Of a stretch of DNA of 35,018 bases, positions 19,184-29,030 are shown one piece after another. The stretch's first letter is position 1. The number at the start of each line of letters is the position of its first letter. Origin of the DNA: a virus. The notes below the pieces were generated by a model. The model ran no database searches and was not told the DNA's origin. It saw nothing but the letters and a program-made list of their open reading frames with translations. The stretch is taken from positions 1 to 35,018 of the IMG/VR virus record IMGVR_UViG_3300022686_000079, one strand, 5' to 3'. The position numbers and the translations under genes are program-made.

Positions 19184-21253
19184 ATGGCAACCGATTATTC
19201 TTATATAGAAGAATGGGATACCAGGTATGAAGAGGCTTATTATGCCTGGGATCCCTTTTATCCTAAAGCAGATAGAGATTTACGCTTTTTCTTAGGCGAT
19301 CAGTGGGACGAAAAAGAAAAGCGCGACCTTTTTCAAGAGGGACGTAGCACTTTCGTATTTAATCGCGTTCGAAGAAATATCAACATGATAACGGGCTATC
19401 AGCGCAAGCACCGCTTATCTTCAATTGTAATGCCCTTTGAAGACGCCGATCAACTATTAGCAGATCAATATACGAAATGCCTATTTCATGTAATGAACTA
19501 TGGCGATGGTTACCAAATAATTTCCGACTCATTTTCCGGAGCTTTAAAAACAGGATGGAACCTGATAAATGTTTGGATGGATTATCGAAATGATCCTGTA
19601 AATGGTGAAATACGATTCTCAAGAGAACCATATAACGGCTTTATACTTGATCCATACCTATCACGAGTTGATTTTTCAGATTGCGGATACATCCTTAAGC
19701 GAAAGTATCTTAACGTCGAACAAGTTGCCTCAATGCTTCCGAAAAGGGAAAAAGATCTTTACATGTTGTATCGCGAAGGCTGGGAAAGGGATGATAAGTT
19801 TACATGGCTACCTTATCAACGTCAGCCAAATGGCCAGCAGCTTATGGCATATGATGAGATGTATCAGCAAAAATGGCGCAATGTGCCAACACTTGTTGAT
19901 ATGGAAACGGGAGAAATGGCCGAGTTTGATATGGACAAAGAAACAATCAAAATGTTTCTACGTCAATATCCCCAGCTTGAAGTTATCAAGCGTCCCAAAC
20001 GATATATCGAAAAAATTACTATTGTTAACAATCATTTTATGGATAAGGAGGAAAACCCTTACGGCCTAGATGAATATCCGTTTGCTTTAACTACAGCCAT
20101 ATTTGAACCTGAAAGCGACCAATGGGATTTGAAAGTCCAATCATTGATCCGTTGTCAAATCGATCCCCAGCGTGAAGCGAACCGCAGACGTTCGCAAATG
20201 AGCGATATCCTTGACTCACAAATCAATTCAGGATGGATAGCCGACGAAAATTCCGTAGTAAACCCCCGTTCACTTTTTCAAGCATCACAAGGAAAAGTTA
20301 TTTGGAAAAGAGAAGACGCAAAGCCAGATGCCTTAACAAAAATACCCCCTGCACAGATACCCCCATCAATGTTCCAACTACAAGAAGTTTTCGATAACGA
20401 CATGATGGAGATTGTCGGAGTAAACGATGCAGCCATGGGGCAGATAGAACAAGCAAATGAATCTGGCGTCATGATGATGCTTAGGCAAGGTGCATCAATT
20501 GTAAATCTACAAGAAGTTTTCGACAACTTAAGGCTTACACAAAAAACATTAAGCAAAAAAGTACTTAAATTAATTCAAACATGGACTCCGGAAAAAATAA
20601 AAAGAACTATCAATCAAGAACCAGCAGAAAACTTTTACGACCCTGATTTTGTTAAATACGACGTAGTCGTTCAAGAAGGAATACTTACCGAAACACAACG
20701 ACAAATGTATTTCCGCCAGCTCGTGGATCTGCGCCAACTTGGAGCACCAGTTACCGGAGAAATGCTGGCAAAAGCAGCTCCAATACAAGGCAAATCAGAA
20801 TACAACGAACAACTAGCCGAGCTTGAGAAACAGCAACAAGAGCAGGCGCAACAACAGCAACAAATCCAGCAGCAAGTATTGCAAACACAATCACAAATGT
20901 CACAAGCAAAAGCTATCTCAGATGTTGCGCTATCAAAAGAGCGCTTTACCCGAGCCGTTGCAAATATGGGACTTGAAGATGAGCGAGCTTCCGAAGCTAT
21001 ACACAACCGAGCTCAAGCCAATCTTGAACGCGTTCGGGCAGTAAAAGAAATAGAGATGATGGACGACGAACGTCTTATGAAATACCTGACGATGATTCAA
21101 ATGATGGAAGAAATGAGCAAGCAAAAAGAAGAAGAAGTTAAGGAAGACGACGTAAATATCTCCGCAGGAGCAAACGATGCTCCTCAGAGAACCCAGGTAC
21201 CACAAGTGCCTGAAGAACAAATAGATACTATGGAGGTGGATCGTGTCTTATAA
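19184..21253 (+). CDS. P22-like portal protein
   Basis: 689 residues, close to P22 gp1 (725). The opening WDTRYEEAYYAWDPFYPKADRDLRFFLGDQWDE and RSTFVFNRVRRNINMITGYQRKHR is characteristic, as are DPYLSRVDFSDCGY and INSGWIADE. The C-terminal third (about 540-600) is a Gln-rich coiled coil (QQQEQAQQQQQIQQQ), corresponding to the barrel helix of P22-type portals. The dodecameric portal is the DNA channel and assembly start point. It overlaps the next gene by 11 nt. Confidence 0.92.
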   Translation: MATDYSYIEEWDTRYEEAYYAWDPFYPKADRDLRFFLGDQWDEKEKRDLFQEGRSTFVFNRVRRNINMITGYQRKHRLSSIVMPFEDADQLLADQYTKCLFHVMNYGDGYQIISDSFSGALKTGWNLINVWMDYRNDPVNGEIRFSREPYNGFILDPYLSRVDFSDCGYILKRKYLNVEQVASMLPKREKDLYMLYREGWERDDKFTWLPYQRQPNGQQLMAYDEMYQQKWRNVPTLVDMETGEMAEFDMDKETIKMFLRQYPQLEVIKRPKRYIEKITIVNNHFMDKEENPYGLDEYPFALTTAIFEPESDQWDLKVQSLIRCQIDPQREANRRRSQMSDILDSQINSGWIADENSVVNPRSLFQASQGKVIWKREDAKPDALTKIPPAQIPPSMFQLQEVFDNDMMEIVGVNDAAMGQIEQANESGVMMMLRQGASIVNLQEVFDNLRLTQKTLSKKVLKLIQTWTPEKIKRTINQEPAENFYDPDFVKYDVVVQEGILTETQRQMYFRQLVDLRQLGAPVTGEMLAKAAPIQGKSEYNEQLAELEKQQQEQAQQQQQIQQQVLQTQSQMSQAKAISDVALSKERFTRAVANMGLEDERASEAIHNRAQANLERVRAVKEIEMMDDERLMKYLTMIQMMEEMSKQKEEEVKEDDVNISAGANDAPQRTQVPQVPEEQIDTMEVDRVL

Positions 21254-21503
21254 ACAAGGTTATTCAGCTCGTATGGATGAATCTCTTGGAATGAGAAGAG
21301 GTAAAGAGAGCGGTAAAAAGCAATCTTACAAAGCTCGAAGAGATGAGTCATACGGTATGAAAGGGAAAAAGATGTTGGGACATGAAAAGAAACCCATGAA
21401 ATGCAATGCCTTTGCAGCGCAAAAATATGACATGGGAAAAATCAACAAAAAACCAATGGAAATGCGTGGTTATCCACGACAAGCCTGGGACTACAAGTAC
21501 TAG
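21243..21503 (+). CDS. Small basic protein with internal repeat
   Basis: 86 residues from GTG 21243 with GGAGG 5 nt upstream. GYSARMDESLGMRRGK is repeated as SYKARRDESYGMKGK, and the rest is rich in Lys, Met and Tyr. Small basic proteins of this kind occur next to portal genes in several podoviruses. No function known. Confidence 0.6.
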   Translation: MSYKQGYSARMDESLGMRRGKESGKKQSYKARRDESYGMKGKKMLGHEKKPMKCNAFAAQKYDMGKINKKPMEMRGYPRQAWDYKY

Positions 21504-21512
21504 GAGAAAGTT

Positions 21513-21875
21513 ATGAAACAAGAGACTGGTGAGACACGCGACGCTATTTTAGAAGATGATGAAAAACTCATCCAGGAAATACTCAATGCCAATGCAAATC
21601 GTAAAGAAAAATATTGGATTGTTATTTTCGCCAAGCCCGCAAAAGGGAGCGTCGACGGCAAGCCAACCTTAGCCAAACACATTAAGCCTTACAACGTAAA
21701 ACCTACCTCTCAGGTGGGGATGATCGTTGGAGAGGTAAACAATGAAAAAGGAACCATTGAGTGGGATGTAAACATGCCACAGGCTCCTTTCGATTTTGAT
21801 GGTTTGGGAGCACAGATGGATGATGAGGTTGTCGTAGAAACAACGTCCATCCCTCATGCTTATATTACAAAATAG
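21513..21875 (+). CDS. Virion-region protein, unknown
   Basis: 120 residues; SD AGGAG. A helical acidic N-terminus (DDEKLIQEIL) is followed by a beta-rich part (YWIVIFAKPAKGSVDGKPTLAKHIKPY, SQVGMIVGEV, GTIEWDVNMP). It lies between portal and scaffold, so an assembly role is likely. No family recognised. Confidence 0.55.
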   Translation: MKQETGETRDAILEDDEKLIQEILNANANRKEKYWIVIFAKPAKGSVDGKPTLAKHIKPYNVKPTSQVGMIVGEVNNEKGTIEWDVNMPQAPFDFDGLGAQMDDEVVVETTSIPHAYITK

Positions 21876-21910
21876 CGCCGCCAGCTTAAGGGCGAGTAAG
21901 GAGTTATACG

Positions 21911-22582
21911 ATGGAAGAGGCTTACGAAAATCAAACGGGCGATCAAGCGGAGGCCGCCGCTCCGGCAGTTGAAAGTTCTCAAGAAACCGAACAGGCGCAA
22001 GCAACACAGGAACAACAAGTTCCACTAGAAGCTTTGCAAGCCTTGCGGTCAGAGAAACAACAACTCGCTGACGAACTCAAGATGGTTAAAGACTATTTGA
22101 GCGTCATGAATCAGCAACGCTCTCAAACACAGGAAAAACCCAAAGATGAGTGGGACAACTACTCAGAAGATGACGTCCTGACTGTTGGAGAGGCGAAAAA
22201 ATTTCTCAATAAACTAAATCAACAATACCAAATGAGTATTGAGGAATTGCGCATGATACAAAAACATAATGATTATCAAGACGTCGTCACTAAGTATTTA
22301 CCCGATGTATTAAAAACCAACCCGAGTCTAGCACAGACTCTAGAACAAACGAAAAATTATGAACTCGCATATTACTTGGCTAAAACAAGCGAAGGTTATC
22401 AAAAAGATCACAAAAAATCGAAGAAAAACGCCGATGCGGAACGCATAGTTCAAAATGCCAATAAGGCAGGATCGCTCTCAAGCGTAGGGCAGACATCTCC
22501 GATTAACCAAGCCAAACGTTATAACCAAATGTCAGATGATGAGTTCAAAATGGAGATGAGCAAGAACTTGGGGTATTTTTAG
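21911..22582 (+). CDS. Capsid scaffolding protein
   Basis: 223 residues, acidic and Gln/Glu-rich, mostly helical with a coiled coil at about 40-75 (ALRSEKQQLADELKMVKDYL). The position directly before the major capsid gene, the composition, and a C-terminal helix with conserved-looking MSDDEFKMEMSKNLGYF mark it as scaffold. Its leader contains GTTATACG at 21903, close to the recurrent motif. Confidence 0.8.
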   Translation: MEEAYENQTGDQAEAAAPAVESSQETEQAQATQEQQVPLEALQALRSEKQQLADELKMVKDYLSVMNQQRSQTQEKPKDEWDNYSEDDVLTVGEAKKFLNKLNQQYQMSIEELRMIQKHNDYQDVVTKYLPDVLKTNPSLAQTLEQTKNYELAYYLAKTSEGYQKDHKKSKKNADAERIVQNANKAGSLSSVGQTSPINQAKRYNQMSDDEFKMEMSKNLGYF

Positions 22583-22592
22583 GAGATAGCAA

Positions 22593-23537
22593 ATGTCAAA
22601 CATTACAACAGTTGCTGTCTTGCCACCAGCGGTAAGGGAATACTACGATCGACTGCTTTTGATGACAGCCTATCCAAGGCTTGTACATACAAAGTTTGCT
22701 CAAAAAAGAGTACTTCCAGAAAAAATGGGAGATACCATTGTTTTCCGCCGCTATGCAAGATTAGCTACAGTACCCATTCCTTTACAGGATGGTATTACTC
22801 CTCCGGGAGCACCATTATCGGTATCCGATATCAAAGCACGCGTTGATTTCTACGGAAATTTCGTAACGATCACGAATCAAGTCGAATTGACTGTTGAAGA
22901 TCGTGTGCTGAACGAAGCTTCCAGACTTCTAGCGCAAAATTTAGCTCAAACTATGGACGAGGTAACACGTGATGTGCTCGCCTCCACCATGAGCGTTCTG
23001 CAGGCCGAAAACGGAGTTAACGGTAATACTCCTACAGAGCTAACAAAGGCAGATATTGATATTGCCGTACAAACATTGCTTGGAAATGATACCGAAATGA
23101 TCTCGGAGGTAATTGAAGGAACACTTAAATTTGGTACCGTACCAGTAAGACCTTCTTTCTTTGCATATATTGATACAGCCCTTCTAGATGATCTAGAAGC
23201 AGTATCTAACTTTGTACATACTGCAAATTACCCTTCACAACAACCTGTATTGGATGCTGAGTGGGGAACAACTGGCAACGTTAGGTGGCTATACACATCC
23301 GTAGGTAGTGTAAGTGCCGCTTCACCTGCTGTTTATAATAACTTTATCATTGGTAAAGAAGCATATGCAGTCGTTCACTTGGGATCAGAAACAGGTGAAT
23401 TCTATGTAGAGCCGCTTGGTTCTGCCGGATCGGCCGATCCTCTACACCAAAGAGGTTCTGTAGGTTGGCAGCATCCATTTGTGTCTAGAATCCTAAACGA
23501 TGCCTTCATGTTAAATCTTGAAGCTACACATTCATAG
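22593..23537 (+). CDS. Major capsid protein, N4-gp56 family
   Basis: 314 residues. PPAVREYYDRLLLMTAYPRLVHTKFAQKR, then GDTIVFRRYARL, PLQDGITPPG, GNFVTITNQVELTVEDRVLNEASRLL, HLGSETGEFYVEPLGS and QRGSVGWQHPFVSRILNDAFML follow the order seen in N4-gp56 family capsid proteins (HK97 fold). SD AGGAG. It forms the icosahedral shell. Confidence 0.92.
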   Translation: MSNITTVAVLPPAVREYYDRLLLMTAYPRLVHTKFAQKRVLPEKMGDTIVFRRYARLATVPIPLQDGITPPGAPLSVSDIKARVDFYGNFVTITNQVELTVEDRVLNEASRLLAQNLAQTMDEVTRDVLASTMSVLQAENGVNGNTPTELTKADIDIAVQTLLGNDTEMISEVIEGTLKFGTVPVRPSFFAYIDTALLDDLEAVSNFVHTANYPSQQPVLDAEWGTTGNVRWLYTSVGSVSAASPAVYNNFIIGKEAYAVVHLGSETGEFYVEPLGSAGSADPLHQRGSVGWQHPFVSRILNDAFMLNLEATHS

Positions 23538-23546
23538 GAGGAATAT

Positions 23547-24146
23547 ATGGCACAAGTAAAAACCTTTACATGGACTAACCCAAATCCAGCAGTTGCAAGA
23601 AATCTTGACTGTGGTTTTGACCCCGTCGAGATAACAATCGTAGATCTTACCAATGGCGGGTCATGGTATTGGAATGCCGGATTTGTAGATGACAGCGTAC
23701 TTGATGTAGATGCTGGAACTATTTCCGGATCAGATGGCGTAACGCCTTTATCGCAAAATGCCATTTATGGTGCAGCGATAACAGGATTTACAAATGCTAC
23801 ACCAGGTGTAATTGCTGCGAATAACATTGCCCAAGTTGGTATTGTAGCAGGAGACACAATAAAGGTATCAGGACTAGCTGATGATGGATCAGCAGCTAAT
23901 TCATTAAATGGTACTTTCACAGTCGCCTCTGTATCAGCTACAGAAATTACCTTAGTAGATGATACAAGCAGCGGATTTTCAGCTTATGTAAGTGGAGGAT
24001 TTGCAGTGCGTGTATCTGATGAAGACGGCAATCCTATCCCAATCGAAAACGTTGCGATTCGCGGCCTTACTATTGGAACCAATGCTGTCGGAGCAAGCTC
24101 CGCAAATATGACAGCAGTAGTAAGAGGCGATGAGCCAGTTGTTTAA
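23547..24146 (+). CDS. Capsid-associated protein with an FCCH-like domain (probable decoration protein)
   Basis: 199 residues; SD AGGAGG. Residues 1-60 are beta-rich. Residues 77-152 (AITGFTNATPGVIAANN, GDTIKVSGL, NGTFTVASVSATEITLVDDT, YVSGG) form a domain also present two or three times in the tail-hub protein at 26044; the pattern is that annotated in phages as ubiquitin-activating enzyme E1 FCCH-like. Gene position right after the capsid gene suggests a head decoration or minor capsid protein. Confidence 0.65.
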   Translation: MAQVKTFTWTNPNPAVARNLDCGFDPVEITIVDLTNGGSWYWNAGFVDDSVLDVDAGTISGSDGVTPLSQNAIYGAAITGFTNATPGVIAANNIAQVGIVAGDTIKVSGLADDGSAANSLNGTFTVASVSATEITLVDDTSSGFSAYVSGGFAVRVSDEDGNPIPIENVAIRGLTIGTNAVGASSANMTAVVRGDEPVV

Positions 24147-24150
24147 AAAA

Positions 24151-24170
24151 AGGGGACTTAATTGTCCCCT
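24151..24170. terminator. Hairpin after the capsid genes
   Basis: Stem AGGGGAC/GTCCCCT with a 6-nt loop, preceded by seven A and not followed by a T-run on the + strand. In the late direction it is more likely an mRNA 3'-end or stability element than a terminator. Confidence 0.5.
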
Positions 24171-24185
24171 ACAAAGGAGAAAAAT

Positions 24186-24554
24186 ATGCAAAAAGAATCC
24201 AATAATGATGTAGATCTAGAAAGATTAAGAAGGCTGCCGATAATTAATCGAAATAACCCTCACAAGAAATATTCCGAAAAAGAAGAAAAACATTTAAGGG
24301 ATATATCAACATTCGAATTTTACAATTTAGAGGAACCAGGATTGATGATTACTTTTCCATATGGTTCAACGACAAATAAACATACCTTCAAATTTATGCA
24401 TGGAGGTAAATACAAAATTCCACGATTTTTAGCTCGATTTGTCGATTCAGCAGCAACGCCTTTGTGGGGTTGGGAGCCTGATGGAACCGGATCGCTTCAA
24501 AAGGTTTTTAAAGGATGGAACTCTCGATTTCAAATGAGAGAGGTATATGATTAA
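24186..24554 (+). CDS. Virion-region protein, unknown
   Basis: 122 residues from ATG 24186, which has AAAGGAG 5 nt upstream; the frame back to 24162 runs through the hairpin. Charged N-terminus, then FMHGGKYKIPRFLARFVDSAATPLWGW. Overlaps the adaptor gene by one base. Probably a head or connector component. Confidence 0.55.
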   Translation: MQKESNNDVDLERLRRLPIINRNNPHKKYSEKEEKHLRDISTFEFYNLEEPGLMITFPYGSTTNKHTFKFMHGGKYKIPRFLARFVDSAATPLWGWEPDGTGSLQKVFKGWNSRFQMREVYD

Positions 24555-25474
24555 TGGCTGTTTGGGATCTTGATGAAATTAGAAATAAAATTAGACAAGT
24601 TACAGGAAGATATTCACCAGAAGAATTATCGAATCGAGAACTTTTGGAGCGAATTAATCAATATACTCAATACACATTGCCAGCAGAGTTAAAATTAGAA
24701 CGTTTTCACACATTCTATGAATTTCTAACCGAAGCAAACGTCCGGGATTATACCTTACCAGCTGGATATGTAAATTTTGAGCCTCCTGCAACAATAGATA
24801 ACTTACTTCTACTTTGGTATCAAGATCCTAATCGCTTTATAGAAAACAACCCCATGAACGTTGCCAGACAAACGATTGGAACCGGAAATGGAGCAACAAC
24901 TAATTTTACCTCGACCGCATCGGGGTTTCCTATACTGCCTAATACAACTGTAGTTACCGATGACAATGAAGTATTTGAAGATACAAACACAGTATGGACA
25001 ACATCAAATGTAAATCTCACTGGATCTTTAGGAGGATCGGGAACAATAAATTATAGTACGGGAGCCGTGAACGTTACATTTAGTACAGCTCCATTAAGCG
25101 GCCAAAATATTATTTTTTCTTATATACAATTTAATCCCGGAAGACCCACAGCTGTTTTGTTATATAATAACAAGTTTACATTTTTCCCTGTTCCGGATAC
25201 AGCCTATCGTTTCAAAGCCAAAGCCTATGCAAATTCTTTAATTATAACCAATACCGGAGCAATCCAAACCGAATTTATTAACTCATCCGATAGACCTTTA
25301 GAAAATCAATGGGGACCCCTTATATCTTACGGAACAGCCCGTCAAATCCACGCGGATTGGGGAGAGATAGATGCTTACGGTGAAGTGACAGCTTTATATA
25401 AGGAACAGCAATCATACGCAATAAGACGAACCAATCAAAATCTGCTCAATACAAGAGCAGCACCTCACTTTTAG
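24554..25474 (+). CDS. Head-tail adaptor (P22 gp4-like) with an inserted beta domain
   Basis: 306 residues. The N-terminal part (DLDEIRNKIRQVTGR, LLERINQYTQYTLPAELKLE, TFYEFLTEANVRDYTLP) and C-terminal part (ENQWGPLISYGTARQIHADWGEIDAYGEVTALYKEQ) match gp4-type adaptors that ring the portal. Between them (about 108-190) sits an extra Thr/Asn/Gly-rich beta segment (GTGNGATTNFTSTASGF, INYSTGAVNVTFSTAP) of tail-sheath-bead type. Role assigned by similarity of layout and position. Confidence 0.75.
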   Translation: MAVWDLDEIRNKIRQVTGRYSPEELSNRELLERINQYTQYTLPAELKLERFHTFYEFLTEANVRDYTLPAGYVNFEPPATIDNLLLLWYQDPNRFIENNPMNVARQTIGTGNGATTNFTSTASGFPILPNTTVVTDDNEVFEDTNTVWTTSNVNLTGSLGGSGTINYSTGAVNVTFSTAPLSGQNIIFSYIQFNPGRPTAVLLYNNKFTFFPVPDTAYRFKAKAYANSLIITNTGAIQTEFINSSDRPLENQWGPLISYGTARQIHADWGEIDAYGEVTALYKEQQSYAIRRTNQNLLNTRAAPHF

Positions 25475-25483
25475 GAGAGAAAA

Positions 25484-26044
25484 ATGACTTGGAACGCATC
25501 CCTTCCGGCAAATTCAACAAAGATTCGGGACTATCCAACGGTTTTAACCAACAATTTTGTTGCCATTGAACAAGGCGACAGCTCATTAAATCAATGGGCG
25601 ATCAATCTTATCGATCGAAATGTTATACCCTCAGCACCCCCCGTTGATCCCACAGCAATTACCGATAATATTACTTTATATACAAAGCCAGATGCATCGG
25701 GAAGAAGAGAGCTACATTATATAGATGCAGATGCGACACCTAATGTCATACAACTTACTCAAGGAGTACCCATTCTAGCAACCACCGGTGAAACATTTTT
25801 AGGGGGTGGAATTGGAATAAAATGGGGTGTAAGAAACGGGACAAACGGAATAACTGTAAATTATGCAATGGAAGGATTAACACCATTTAATACGGCTACT
25901 TTGAATGTTCAACTAACAGTAATAAGAACAGGAATATCTTCATCATCAGCATCAGTAGTAGATTTGTCATTAACCGCATCTGGTTTTGATTTTAACCAAG
26001 GAACATCTCCAAGAGATGTATACTGGGTCGCAATAGGTTATTAA
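25484..26044 (+). CDS. Tail structural protein, unknown
   Basis: 186 residues; SD AGGAGAG. The N-terminus (SLPANSTKIRDYPTVLTNNFVAIEQGDSSL) is a short helical attachment-like region, the middle carries ITLYTKPDASGRRELHYID, and the C-terminus is Ser/Thr-rich beta. It ends at the first base of the hub gene. Likely a tail fibre or adaptor subunit. Confidence 0.6.
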   Translation: MTWNASLPANSTKIRDYPTVLTNNFVAIEQGDSSLNQWAINLIDRNVIPSAPPVDPTAITDNITLYTKPDASGRRELHYIDADATPNVIQLTQGVPILATTGETFLGGGIGIKWGVRNGTNGITVNYAMEGLTPFNTATLNVQLTVIRTGISSSSASVVDLSLTASGFDFNQGTSPRDVYWVAIGY

Positions 26045-28467
26045 TGGGATATCAACCTTATTTAATTGCTCCATTTAGTACAGGTCTCGATACCGATCGT
26101 GAACCTTGGCTTACCCCCCAGGACGCATTTAAAAATATTGAAAATGCACACATTCATCATGGATTTATTGAGAAAAGAGGTGGTTATACCCTATTAGGTG
26201 TGATGGTTCATGGTGAAGCTATTACGGGAGCAACAAATGCCGATCCAGCGGTCTTTACAATAGCTTCTACAGCAGGCCTTTCAGATGGAACGCGAGTTTC
26301 TATATATAATTTATCAGGAGGAACCTGGAATACACTAAACGCTCAAACATATACGATAGACAATTTAACCCCGACCACATTTACCTTAATAGATTCAGGA
26401 AATAATCCTGTAGATGGAACAGGATTAGGGGGATACACTGCATCTTCTGGAAGGATTGGCATTCCGCAAACAACGCGAATAATGGGAATCATAAATTTTA
26501 TTACCTCAGCAAATTCACGCAATTTTTTAATCGTAGATCAACAAAGAATAGCAATATATGACTCTGTAAATAATATATTTCAACCTCTGGATCTTTTTAC
26601 TGGAGGCATGAGCCAGGATATCGATGTATTTGATGGGACAGATACAGATTATATTTGGTGGACAAATTGGCAGGCAAGCACCCTAACTACAAATCGCGTC
26701 TATATAACAAATGGAAAAGAATACGACAGTGGTAACAATGTTGATGGAATTGTGTTTTACGATGGACAAAACGATTATGTAGAACAATTCCAGCCTACAA
26801 TTCGTTCCGGAGTAACACTTTATGGATGTAAATTAATATTTAGCATTAAAAGTCGTCTTCTTACTTTATTTACTTTTGAATTTGATGGAACGCTGCAAAC
26901 ATTTCCACAAAGAGCACGTTGGTGCGCCGCGCAAGATCCTAATAACTGGGATGATGTGACACCTGGAGGCGGCGGCTTTGTAGATGCGCCGACGGGCGAC
27001 CAAATAATAACAGCACGACAAATACAAGATATAATTATTGTTTATTTTACAAATAGCGTTTGGACAATACGTCCAGTACCGGATCCCGCATTGCCATTCC
27101 GTTGGGACAAAGTAAATTCTTTCCGTGCAGCAGACGGTAAGGTGGCATCTATTGATTATGATCGTTATGCCGTATCCGCAGGTCAAAGAGGAATTGTTGC
27201 TTGTGATGGAGTAGAAACAAAAAGAATAGATGAAAATATTGAAAACTTTGTTACAGATCAAATCAATCAAGACGAATTTACAAAAGTATATGGCGGAAGA
27301 AACTACGCATTTAGAAGGAGTTGGCTCTTATATCCCGAAGAAGATAATGAGGAAGCAAACGCAGCACTTATTTATGATGATGAATCCAATTCATTTACAA
27401 CATACCGATTTGAAAGAACAGTAGATATTGGAGGAAATGCAGTTGAAGTTGATATGAATGTTTTAGGATATGGAACGGTAAATATTGACTTTGCAGCACA
27501 AGATTTCAATGAAACAACTGGATATGATTGGTGTGCAGTAGACGCAGGCGAATCAACAGCCTTATCATTTTCGTGGGGAGGAAATTCAGAGCTATTTCTT
27601 GGAGGTAATCGATATGGTCAAATTTTACGACTAAATGAAGGCGAATCAGACCTTGGAACAAATATAACATTATCTTTAACAAGCGCTTCCTGGAATCCTT
27701 TTAAAGAACAAGGGATTGAATGTCAAATGGGGTATTTGGATATTTATGCAGATAGTGACAAATTTACAAAATTAACAGTAAGGATATTTAAAGATGACAG
27801 TGAATATCCTTATGTTATTCAAGGCTTAGATCTTCTTCCCCAAATGCATTATCACTCATCTATAAGCTCGGTAATCCCAAATGCAGATCCAACCACAGGA
27901 TTTACTGTATTTTCGGAAAGTCATGGCATTGAAACAAATGAGTTATTTTATATTTATGGCGTAGACGGATCAATCTTTTACAATGATCGACAGTGGCAGG
28001 CTAATTCCGTTACAGAAAATACCATATCAGTTCAGTTCGATATAACCGGATTCGGTACAGCAATAACAGGTATTACCCAAGCAAACCCAGGAGAAGTTAC
28101 AGCTGCAGGTCATGGGTTTAGCGATGGGGAGTTGATTTATATAGTGGATGTATCCGGTATGACAGAAGTTAATAATCAGAGATTTGTTGTTGCAAATGCC
28201 ACAACAGATACCTTTGAACTAAGGGGAATAAATACGACAGGTTTTTCTATGTATACGTCTGGGGGATATGTGTTTGCATCATATGTTAACGGGGGAAAAA
28301 TCTTTGAAAGAGGTTTTTTTCGAACAAAGGTATGGAAAAGAGTCTATGCCGGAGGCGTTGGATATCAACATAGAGTACAAATAGGAAGTTCAGGCACCAA
28401 TACACCTTTGCATATTGATGCTTTCAAACCATGGTTTAGACCACGAGGAAGGAGAACACTCGGATGA
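26044..28467 (+). CDS. Tail hub protein (P22 gp10-like) with FCCH-like modules
   Basis: 807 residues. The opening YQPYLIAPFSTGLDTDREPWLTPQDAFKNIENAHIHHGFIEKRGGY is typical of P22 gp10-type stabilisation/hub proteins; the middle is a beta-propeller-like series (RWCAAQDPNNWDDVTP, IIVYFTNSVWTIRPV). Beta modules of the FCCH-like type occur at 59-138 and again at about 605-745 (AITGITQANPGEVTAAGHG, TFELRGINTTGF). gp10 closes the portal channel after packaging. It overlaps neighbours by 1 and 4 nt. Confidence 0.78.
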   Translation: MGYQPYLIAPFSTGLDTDREPWLTPQDAFKNIENAHIHHGFIEKRGGYTLLGVMVHGEAITGATNADPAVFTIASTAGLSDGTRVSIYNLSGGTWNTLNAQTYTIDNLTPTTFTLIDSGNNPVDGTGLGGYTASSGRIGIPQTTRIMGIINFITSANSRNFLIVDQQRIAIYDSVNNIFQPLDLFTGGMSQDIDVFDGTDTDYIWWTNWQASTLTTNRVYITNGKEYDSGNNVDGIVFYDGQNDYVEQFQPTIRSGVTLYGCKLIFSIKSRLLTLFTFEFDGTLQTFPQRARWCAAQDPNNWDDVTPGGGGFVDAPTGDQIITARQIQDIIIVYFTNSVWTIRPVPDPALPFRWDKVNSFRAADGKVASIDYDRYAVSAGQRGIVACDGVETKRIDENIENFVTDQINQDEFTKVYGGRNYAFRRSWLLYPEEDNEEANAALIYDDESNSFTTYRFERTVDIGGNAVEVDMNVLGYGTVNIDFAAQDFNETTGYDWCAVDAGESTALSFSWGGNSELFLGGNRYGQILRLNEGESDLGTNITLSLTSASWNPFKEQGIECQMGYLDIYADSDKFTKLTVRIFKDDSEYPYVIQGLDLLPQMHYHSSISSVIPNADPTTGFTVFSESHGIETNELFYIYGVDGSIFYNDRQWQANSVTENTISVQFDITGFGTAITGITQANPGEVTAAGHGFSDGELIYIVDVSGMTEVNNQRFVVANATTDTFELRGINTTGFSMYTSGGYVFASYVNGGKIFERGFFRTKVWKRVYAGGVGYQHRVQIGSSGTNTPLHIDAFKPWFRPRGRRTLG

Positions 28468-29030
28468 CCATCCCAACAAACATTGTTTTTCCCCTTCATG
28501 AGGAAAAAATATCGCAAGGGAATCCAACAGATTTAGCAAAATATTTGACCGAATTGGTTTTCACTCTCCAACGAATGTATGAAGAAATAGCCCAAGCTAC
28601 TAACGGAAATATTCGAGCAGATTTTCTTGAACAAGATCGCAGGTGGACACCTACATTAAAAGATACGGGAACAGCAGCAACATTTACGTACGCCCACCAA
28701 AACGGCTGGGCTTTTAGACGCGGACTAAATGTAGATGCGTGGTTTGATATTGAATTTAGCGCTCCTTCAGTAGCTCCCACGGGAAATATGTATATAGAGC
28801 TGCCTTACAAAGTTGCGGAAACGACGCAAATGCCATTTGTAGGTGTTGCACAAACTTCAAATTTTGGTTATACATCAGGTACCTATTGTGTTGTAAATGC
28901 AATCAGCGACACATTTCGTGCAGAGATCTGGAACGTCGGAAACGGAACAGCGACTACAAATCAACTCACACCTACCTCGGGCCGTATATTTGGACATATA
29001 AGTTATATAGGACAACAAGATGAGTTCTAA
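28464..29030 (+). CDS. Tail structural protein, unknown
   Basis: 188 residues; ATG overlaps the hub stop (ATGA). The N-terminus LHEEKISQGNPTDLAKYLTELVFTLQRMYEEIAQATNG is a helical trimerisation-like region; the rest is beta-rich with SYIGQQDEF at the end. Likely a short fibre or needle-type protein of the tail tip. Confidence 0.6.
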   Translation: MTIPTNIVFPLHEEKISQGNPTDLAKYLTELVFTLQRMYEEIAQATNGNIRADFLEQDRRWTPTLKDTGTAATFTYAHQNGWAFRRGLNVDAWFDIEFSAPSVAPTGNMYIELPYKVAETTQMPFVGVAQTSNFGYTSGTYCVVNAISDTFRAEIWNVGNGTATTNQLTPTSGRIFGHISYIGQQDEF

